Assembly: GCA_030734395.1 (NCBI GenBank)
Contig: JAUZTG010000003.1
Location: 1-64,000 of the forward strand
DNA from: Sarocladium kiliense
Lineage: Eukaryota > Ascomycota > Sordariomycetes > Hypocreales > Sarocladiaceae
Direction of reading: 5' to 3'
DNA: 64,000 nucleotides
The position numbers were made by a program, and so were the translations under genes. How positions within the stretch are numbered: the first letter of the stretch is position 1; each line of letters opens with the position of its first letter. Below are positions 57,519-64,000 of this stretch, in pieces. The notes beneath the pieces are model-generated. The model had not been told where the DNA came from and did not search any database. It saw nothing but the letters and a program-made list of their open reading frames with translations.

Positions 57519-58859
57519 ATGGACAAGTCAAGATGGGCTTTTGTTGTATGTTGCTTCCTTTTCCCGGCTCTGCCTTCCCCTACGTCACTTGCTAACGACT
57601 TTCTTACCCAGGCGGTTTTTGGCGCCCTTGCCACTGTCCTCGTCGCTTGCGTTGTTCTAGTCTACGTCCGAAGGTCTAGGGCAGCTAGCAAGCCCCATAC
57701 CTCCGATAAATCGAAACAAAGCTTCTTCGGGCGCATATTCAGCTCCTGGCGCTCTTCGGGCGGCCAATACCAACAGACATCTGGCGCAGAAGAGGGAACT
57801 GCCTCCCATGCCCTCAGCAGCACCAACCCTCAGTCCAGTACCACCAATGCTGTCAATAGGAATACTTCTGTCCGATCCGTCATAACTCTCCCGGCCTACC
57901 GCCATACCGCGTCTCATGAAGAGCGTGTTTTGGGCTACGAAGGCGATCGAGATGGTGTTGATACTATTGTCGACCTGCCCACTGCTGAGGAAGAGGAAGC
58001 GATGCGTGAGCGAGAGATGGAAACTCTCTATCAGATTCGTCAAGTAAGGAGAGAAGGCCAAGCCGAGCGCGAAGAGTACAGAAGACTACGAGAGGAGGCT
58101 CGCGCTCGCAACGATCGTTCTGCCCTTGGCGCTCTCAGAACCCGTCCCCGTGGCGAGAACAGTCGGGAAGCCGTTCGTGAGCTACGAGAAGAGGTCGAAC
58201 GCATCAAGGACAACCGTCAGCGTTCAGTGTCGAGTGTATCTTATGCAGGTTTGGGTGTAACCCGTCATGACGGATCCAGAGTACGCGCCAACAGTAACGA
58301 GAGCGAACGGACGGGTCTGCTCTCTGATGCCGCGAGCATGGGAGCCACGCGGCCAGGAGCACAATCACCACAACCATCCCATCTCCGAGGAAGGAGTGCA
58401 AGCTCCATTATCAGCATCGACAGCGATATGCCCTCACCAGGACTTACCAGAACAAATGGATCTGGCAGCAACACTCCGCGCGTTTCTATTGGAGGGGGGA
58501 GAGCTGGTTCAAGCCCAGAGCTCGTCGAGGCAGATCTTGGCGATGAGATGATGCGACCCCCCGAATATGAGGATGTTCCGCTTGATGGCGATGGAAGAGG
58601 CAGTCCGTATGATAGATCGACGACACCGCTGCACGAGCCGCCGCCAGATTACCCCGGGCCGTACAGAACAAATTCGCAAAGGAGCACGGGGAACACAGGC
58701 TCGGAAGAGCGCCTTCAGAACAGCGATGAGTCGTCGCGACGCTCAAGTCGCGGTGTGGGCGGCACACCACAACTTCCCAGTCTCCGCCTATCCAGACTCC
58801 CAGCCATTGTTGTTGAGCCGTCAAGCGCCGCGCCACCCAGTGACGACGAACGCCGATAA
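57519..58859 (+). CDS. Single-pass membrane protein with coiled coil and two PPxY motifs
   Basis: Two exons, 57519-57545 and 57612-58859, with a 66-bp intron (GTATGT...CCCAG, open in frame). The product is 424 residues. Splicing builds an N-terminal membrane helix (about 8-28, AVFGALATVLVACVVLVYV) followed by R-R-S-R, so the bulk is cytosolic. A charged coiled coil lies at about 155-235 (EEEEAMREREMETLYQIR and following). The rest is Ser/Arg-rich and disordered. Two PPxY motifs sit in acidic surroundings: PPEY at about 325-328 and PPDY at about 353-356. PPxY binds the WW domains of Rsp5/Nedd4 ubiquitin ligases, so an adaptor role is plausible. An in-frame ATG at 57429 would extend the N-terminus by 30 residues; I prefer 57519 because the helix then sits at the start. 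Confidence 0.72.
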   Translation: MDKSRWAFVVCCFLFPALPSPTSLANDFLTQAVFGALATVLVACVVLVYVRRSRAASKPHTSDKSKQSFFGRIFSSWRSSGGQYQQTSGAEEGTASHALSSTNPQSSTTNAVNRNTSVRSVITLPAYRHTASHEERVLGYEGDRDGVDTIVDLPTAEEEEAMREREMETLYQIRQVRREGQAEREEYRRLREEARARNDRSALGALRTRPRGENSREAVRELREEVERIKDNRQRSVSSVSYAGLGVTRHDGSRVRANSNESERTGLLSDAASMGATRPGAQSPQPSHLRGRSASSIISIDSDMPSPGLTRTNGSGSNTPRVSIGGGRAGSSPELVEADLGDEMMRPPEYEDVPLDGDGRGSPYDRSTTPLHEPPPDYPGPYRTNSQRSTGNTGSEERLQNSDESSRRSSRGVGGTPQLPSLRLSRLPAIVVEPSSAAPPSDDERR

Positions 58860-59256
58860 AACGCGAACTTCTTTCGCTTCTCTGCACACATATACAGCTC
58901 CAAGAACCTTGCTCATCTTGGAGGATCAAAATTTAAGCCATTGGTGAGCTCTTTGTATAAGCGAAGTTGGGCATGGAGTTGAGATTTTTGGGAGATGCAT
59001 TTGATTTCGTCCTGCGATGGGTTTGCGATTTTATGAGAGAGATGATGGACATGATTGATCATTTGGCAATGGGCGCAACAAGGTGTTCAGAGGGGAAAGA
59101 ATGTACTGATCCAAGCCAGCCAATGTAATACCTGACTTATCCAAGCGCACTACCTTCCTCTTGAATGGCACTTCTTCTTCGCTTCATGGGTGATGGCGAT
59201 GGGAGCAACGTCACTGCTCTGTGAAGGCGGTGACGTGATTGACTCATACACACACA
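58860..59256. other. Intergenic, no gene seen
   Basis: About 400 bp, the 3' flank of the PPxY gene and the upstream region of the first small coiled-coil frame. Confidence 0.4.
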
Positions 59257-59538
59257 ATGCTTGGTGGTATATTCGGCCAGAGGTCCGAAAAGCAGCTTGA
59301 TATAAGAATTGGCAAGCTCAAGGCAGAGCACGAAGGAGTGAATGAGGCTATCGACAGATGTTGGCGGCCGAAACCTAAGACGACCAAGCCCGAAACTGGA
59401 CTCCTGGTCCTGGACCCATCAAGACAAGATCGGGCTCAGTTTGGAGAAGTCGAGACTTCCTTTGTACCGAAACTGATGAAGATTGATCAGGAGTTGGATG
59501 CCTTACTGACGGAGTGCCGGAGGCGGTTTGATCGGTGA
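59257..59538 (+). CDS. Small coiled-coil protein (first of a tandem pair)
   Basis: A single open frame of 93 residues from the ATG at 59257 (six codons longer if the ATG at 59239 is used). It starts MLGGIFGQRSEKQLDIRIGK and is helical and charged, with heptad-like spacing in LDIRIGKLKAEHEGVNEAI and again in VPKLMKIDQELDALLTECRR. No domain is recognised. The ends of the two helical stretches line up loosely with those of the frame at 59916. It is short, so chance cannot be ruled out; the amphipathic pattern and the similar neighbour are the support. Confidence 0.45.
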   Translation: MLGGIFGQRSEKQLDIRIGKLKAEHEGVNEAIDRCWRPKPKTTKPETGLLVLDPSRQDRAQFGEVETSFVPKLMKIDQELDALLTECRRRFDR

Positions 59539-59915
59539 ATCGTTTCTAAATGAACAGGACGAGGGGATGGGCCCAAGCATCTGAGTCACTGTGATAGGAG
59601 CTGGTCCATATCATAACAGCGAGGTTATACACGTGGCGAGAAACGATCCATAGCGAGGGAGTCGTGGCTCACTGTCTCCGGATCATTCTCGTGCCGTCAA
59701 AGACTATGTTCTGCGTCTATCTCATAAACACAATGATACTTCGCACACCCTCGTACTTGAGTCAGAACATATGGCTCAAAGCATGAAGACGATCCATTAG
59801 TATTGCCGGCCGCCGAAGCGCAAGTTGAATGAAAACCTGAACTTCCCATAGCGCAGTTTCAATCGACCGCAGCACATTCTCGCAGAAAAGTTTCCAAGCA
59901 CCTAATTTCCCCATA
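59539..59915. other. Spacer between two small frames
   Basis: 377 bp without a coding segment. It probably carries the 3' end of the first small gene and the promoter of the second, if both are real. Confidence 0.35.
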
Positions 59916-60206
59916 ATGAGATCACTTTCAGTCTACATAGAGTTTACGAGGAAGGAGGAGATCGATCAGAGGCTGGCCCTATTGACAACAAGGAACCAGG
60001 AGCTGTCTCGCGAGCTGGGAGCTTGGCTGCGGAGGAGACAGGACCTTGAGGATATACTCCAGTCCAGCACAGACAAGCACGAGATTGCAGGGGCAAAGCA
60101 ACACGTCAGGGTGATCGAGGGGAAGATTCAAGGTGTGAAGCAAGAGGCTGAAGCAGTTTCCGCGGAGATGGAGCACTTGATCATCGAGCGCCGAGCTCTT
60201 CCGTAG
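59916..60206 (+). CDS. Small coiled-coil protein (second of a tandem pair)
   Basis: A single open frame of 96 residues, starting MRSLSVYIEFTRKEEIDQRL. Almost all of it is predicted helical by eye, with heptads in IDQRLALLTTRNQELSRELG and in the C-terminal VIEGKIQGVKQEAEAV. It has no signal peptide and no domain I know. Both small frames have the pattern D-x-R-(I/L) plus a second helix ending in L-(L/I)-x-E-x-R, so they may be old duplicates. The following methyltransferase gene converges on it with a 251-bp spacer. Confidence 0.45.
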   Translation: MRSLSVYIEFTRKEEIDQRLALLTTRNQELSRELGAWLRRRQDLEDILQSSTDKHEIAGAKQHVRVIEGKIQGVKQEAEAVSAEMEHLIIERRALP

Positions 60207-60457
60207 CTCTTTAGGCAAGCTTCTCGATATCCGGTAGTCAATGCATCTCCGTTGCTTGACGGAAGCTGCTCAGCCATACATGGGCTTGAGTAAGATGCAG
60301 GCCATAGTCGGACATTCATGAACGCTTATCCAATAAGCCCAGCACACCGCAATACCGCGACAATACACGCTCTGATTAACATGTGACTAGTTCTGCTGGC
60401 TGAACTTGCCTTTTGCCGTACCGTTCGTTATCCGTTATCCGTCCGCTCCGTCGCACT

Positions 60458-62323
60458 TCAAGGCTTGCGACCGTACACCACGTAGATCGGCCACCATCCA
60501 TGGACGGACGGGTTCTTCATATCATTTCTGACCCCCACCAGAAATACCTCAACCTCCTCTGCCGTCCAGCCGAGCGCACGTGTGAAGAGGGCCATACTTA
60601 GTCCCGAGGCGCCATTCCCCAGGTTCTCGAATGTCCACATGCCTGACCAGTTGGGTGATATCAGCGGCGAGCACTAGAGGACACAGGATCGTGCTACTGC
60701 AGCAGCATGGACAGGTTCACTCACCCATTTCCTTGAACTTTGGATCCTTGGGCCACACGTAGGAGGGCCACCTGTACACCTGCTCGACGATGTCCACGAA
60801 ACCGGCTTCCTCGAGTTGCTGCTTATACCGCTTGCAACTGTCAAGCGGCGCGCCAAACTTGTCGGCCGCTTCAAGCATCAGATCTCCCCATTTCTTCGCG
60901 GGAGAATCCTCCGGTATGGTGTTATCGTCTGTCGTGAATTCTAGGAGAATATCCGCCACTTCTAGCCATCCACCAGACTCCAGATTGCTTTGCAATGCGT
61001 CAACAACAGGATCGCTCATACGTGGTGTAGGGAATGGGAATAAGGGTGGCATACTCAAAACTCTGCTGAATGAACTTTGGCCAGTCGCGAAGAGAGCCGG
61101 TAAGCATGCGAGCATAAATGAAATCGAACTTCTTGTCGAAGGTCCAGGAGTCTTCCAGGTCGTCAATGAAGAAGCTGAGATTCACAGGAACGCTAGGAAT
61201 AAGGATCAGCCTCACCGCCGCCTTCATTGTGGGCTAACGAGGATGGTCACCACTTACAAGTCTGGTTGAATGGGACTCAAGTCAACGCCTACAACCTTTG
61301 ATGAATCACGTTAGATGCCAGATAAACTCGTATCGCAATGTCCGTTGTAACGAACGGGGGGAGCTATAACACACTTCTGCCTCAGGATGTTCATCAGCTG
61401 CGAAAAGCATTAGCGGTCCAGTAATCCCGGGGCGTGTGAGCAGGAGGACTGCGTCGATGCCGTACCATAGTCTACTGCCCAGATGCCCGTTCCTGTGCCC
61501 GCATCGAGCACTCGATGCGCTGAGTTACCGCCAGGCGAGACGAAAAGATTCTTGTCGAATGTCATTTGGAAAAGCGTGTGTTGCAGATCTGCAATAATCA
61601 GGAGTGAGCACACGCCACCACTAGAAAATGAAGAGCAGCAGAACTAACCCAGACGATCATTCTCGCTCTGAACGTAAACGAATGGAACACAGTCAGCTTG
61701 ATGGGTCAATTCTCCCTTTCAGAGGTGGTTGACAAGTCGTAAGTGAGAGCAGGAAAGCCTCCAAATGCACAGGGAGGAGAGTGAACACCAGGGGGGAAAT
61801 CAACGGACCTGATCGTTTGGTAGGACGTATTCTGAAGCCGAGTACTGTCAATACTAACGGTGATCGAATGCAAGTGCCATTCCACGCAGTGTATTGCGGC
61901 AAGCAACTTACTCCCTTCCTTGAAAGCATGATATGTTCTGCCATTTTCCTGGCGACTTCTGTAGATGCTGGACGCGAGTGACTCTGACGAGCTCGTAATT
62001 GACTAGGTCAAAGGGTGGAATTAGCTTTCAGGATAGCCATGGCGTCAAATTACCTCATAACCTTGCGCAGCCTGACAATTGACAATTGTAGAATGATGGG
62101 CAGCCAAAGCCAACTAGCATAGACAGTGGAGCGTCAACGTACCGCAGCATAGGCCGAATCCCTATCATCTTCACCGTTTCGGTCCTACGGCCATCATCAG
62201 CATGTCTGAGTCGCTAGAGCGGCAATTGACGAGCTCCAAGGAAGGACACGTGAGGAGTGGCCAATTGATGGAAGCACTGACATCGACCTCTAGAGGCAGC
62301 GCAGAATGGCCTGTTGCTGCCAT
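60458..62323 (-). CDS. LaeA-like SAM-dependent methyltransferase
   Basis: Twelve exons: 62323-62282, 62184-62143, 62071-62054, 62002-61912, 61831-61809, 61667-61649, 61588-61466, 61397-61375, 61295-61258, 61192-61055, 60987-60725 and 60642-60458. All junctions keep phase and total 334 residues, the usual size for this family. Family marks appear only across the splices: QENGRTYHAFKEGKYVLPND, then DRLDLQHTLF, then motif I VLDAGTGTGIWAVDYADEHP, then GVDLSPIQP, DFIYARMLTGS, SFDNLESGGWLEV, and the end YVVYGRKP. Exons 3, 5, 6 and 8 have only 18-23 nt. The first two exons are the least certain. LaeA-type proteins regulate secondary metabolism, but most paralogues have unknown substrates. It is divergent from the P450 gene. 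Confidence 0.85.
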
Positions 62324-62886
62324 GTTGGATGGCTGATCCCGGTATCTGTGCGCAGGGCACGGTGTATTTGGCAACGAGGGTCTTGCAACACCAGGTTTGG
62401 CTTCATATAAGTGCAAGGATGCGATGCCCAACGATGAAGCTTGCTCGTCCGAGAACAAAGGGCAGTGCGTCGAAGATGGGGGAGGGGCACGAGTTCGGCC
62501 AGCTGGAAACCGCCAACCACCCGCCTGAGGCGCTCAACTTCGATGCATGGCGCTCGACACACGCAGCCAACAGACAAAACTCGGCAGAAGCAACGAGGGC
62601 TGGGCCACCACAATCGCTCGACAGGGGTCGCAAGGTCCAACCAACGGCAGCTTGCAAACCTTGCCATTGCATCACACTACTCCTCCGTATTGTCTTGACC
62701 CATGCGTCCCTCTCCCCTGCTGCGTCGCACTGCCTGCGCCATGAGCTGCTGCTTTACCCCTCTGTGCCAGCTGCATGCCAGCGAATGGCCACACCGCGGT
62801 TCTCGCTGACCCCGACTCGCTGTCGAGTCAGGTACCCAGCTTCCTACCACAACTCCCTGCTCACGATCCCAAGAAGCAACGACGAA
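62324..62886. other. Shared divergent promoter of methyltransferase and P450
   Basis: 563 bp between the two start codons. No third gene is visible. Its compactness suggests the two genes could be co-regulated. Confidence 0.45.
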
Positions 62887-64000
62887 ATGGCCATCCTCTT
62901 CGAAATCCGACCAACGGTTCTTGTCGCCGTCGCTGGCCTCCTCTTTGTCACGTGGTACGTGGTGTCGACCACGCGGCAGTACCTGCGCCTGCGACATATC
63001 AAAGGCCCATTGGCGGCAGGCTTCACCCAGACCTGGCTGATACGATGCGTTGGTGGCGGTCGCACACACCTGGACCTTTGGGAAGTATGCCAGAAGTATG
63101 GTATGTGAGTCAAAGCGCTGGTGCGCACGAGCATTCCCAGGCTGTTGAGCTCCCTCTTGTTCAACCAGCTATACATCGGCTCGGGACTGTTGGCGACATC
63201 AATTGCACCTGCCCCCTTGCATGAATACCCGTGGCTGACGTTCATCTTTGCTGATTTGCGCACGGTTCAGGTGATATTGCGCGTGTCGGACCCAATGATC
63301 TTATCACGTCCGACCCGGATCTGATGAAACGCATGCTCAATGTACGCACCAAGTATAAACGCTCGGCTTGGTACGATGGCATGCGCCTCGATCCGACCAA
63401 GGACAATGTCCTGTCTCAACGCAACGATGACCTGCATGCGAGCACACGCTCCAAGATGGCCGCCGGCTACTCGGGCAAGGAGGTCGACCACCTCGAATCT
63501 ACCGTGGATGAGAACGTCCAGCGGCTGATTGACCTGCTCGACACCAAGTACATCTCCCAGGGCAAGGCCTTTGACTTTGGCCACAAGGCGTCTTTCTTTA
63601 CACTGGACGTCATTTCTGCCGTTGCCTTTGGCGAAGCTTTTGGTGATTTGGAGGCCGATTCGGATGTATATGGCTACATCCATGCGATGGAGGAGAGCAT
63701 GCCTACTATCATTATTACGACCGTGATGCCCTGGATCATGAAACTGTTGCAGATGCCTGTTTTCAAGGGCATGCTGCCGTCAGAGAAGGATGCTGTCGGC
63801 GTTGGACGAACCATGGCAATCGCGAAGAAGGTCACCGCCGAGCGCTTTGGCCCTCATCCCAAGGTCCAGAGGGATATGCTCGGCTCTTTCATTGCGCGTG
63901 GCCTGAAGCAAGAGGAGGTTGAATCGGAAATTCTCATGCAAATGCAAGTTGTCTCATTATCTCGTTACCCCATTCTTGCGTCCGCTGACTGTCACCGCTC
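62887..64000 (+). CDS. Cytochrome P450 (pisatin-demethylase-like), partial
   Basis: Exon 1 is 62887-63100 and exon 2 is 63271-63943, joined by a 170-bp intron (GTATGT...TTCAG). The gene runs off the window, so the I-helix, EXXR and haem-cysteine motifs are not seen. The start MAILFEIRPTVLVAVAGLLF is a membrane anchor, followed by R-H-I-K-G-P-L-A and the K-Y-G-D-I-A-R-V-G-P-N-D-L segment of the N-terminal P450 sheet. Further on, GYSGKEVDHLESTVDENV and DVISAVAFGEAFGDLE match P450s related to pisatin demethylase and similar fungal clades. The end of exon 2, EILMQ, should continue to the I-helix (I-V-A-G-S-D-T-T in relatives); this works best with a GC donor at 63944. The substrate is unknown. 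Confidence 0.88.

Noticed and set aside
1..64000. CRISPR arrays, operons, riboswitches, ribosomal RNA genes and intact tRNA genes.
   Set aside because: The DNA is fungal and spliced. No regularly spaced repeats of CRISPR type, no rRNA sequence and no intact tRNA B-box were seen on either strand.

Overview
The window is nuclear DNA of a filamentous ascomycete (Pezizomycotina). The evidence is the gene style: most genes have one to five GT-AG introns of about 50-80 bp, often with a CTAAC-like branch site. The gene set also fits, with a class II DAHP synthase, Ric8, a DHHC enzyme of the Pfa4 type, a class I myosin with an acidic tail, a LaeA-like methyltransferase and a cytochrome P450. I cannot place it more narrowly. 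All gene models were built by hand from reading frames, splice signals and recall of protein families. No search was run.

Layout. 1-1280 is AT-rich, gene-free and looks like decayed repeat. It is followed by DAHP synthase (+, 1842-3282), which converges on a glucose-6-phosphate 1-epimerase (-, 3550-4624), then an MFS sugar transporter (-, 5419-7214) and a 2.4-kb gap. Rif1 (-, 9626-14817) and Ric8 (+, 15554-17195) are divergent. A chromodomain protein (17694-18293) and a HYPK homologue (18819-19217) follow on +. Three large minus-strand genes come next: an AT-hook/BRCT protein (19690-23202), a caspase-fold protein without a catalytic cysteine (23875-25978) and, beyond a 4.5-kb gap, a membrane-anchored GT90/CAP10 glycosyltransferase (30526-33325). 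Pfa4 (34130-35455, +) converges on myosin I (35782-39569, -), which is divergent from a small RPEL-repeat protein (41067-41587, +). A 91-residue protein (42571-42903, -) and an ER FKBP (46598-47492, +) flank a 3.7-kb gap. Then come a Trk potassium transporter (48661-50991, +), DNA polymerase kappa (51294-53224, -), a proline/glutamine-rich conserved protein (53937-55389, +), a single-pass membrane protein with two PPxY motifs (57519-58859, +) and two small coiled-coil reading frames (59257-60206, +). The window ends with a 12-exon LaeA-like methyltransferase (60458-62323, -) divergent from a P450 cut by the window edge (62887 on).

Most genes are conserved core functions: amino-acid and sugar metabolism, replication and repair (Rif1, Pol kappa, BRCT protein), actin and endocytosis (myosin I, RPEL), protein modification (Pfa4, FKBP, HYPK) and G-protein signalling (Ric8). 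They do not form one pathway. The accessory character rises at both ends, with repeat remnants on the left and the methyltransferase/P450 pair on the right.

No complete new system is evident. The items most worth following are the cysteine-less caspase-like protein carrying half of a Zn2Cys6-type motif, the PPxY membrane protein as a possible Rsp5-type ligase adaptor, the PP1-docking motifs of Rif1, a Gcn4/Cpc1 site in front of DAHP synthase, a phased GCCACA array in front of the FKBP gene, the tandem coiled-coil frames, and the methyltransferase/P450 pair with microexons and a probable GC-AG intron.
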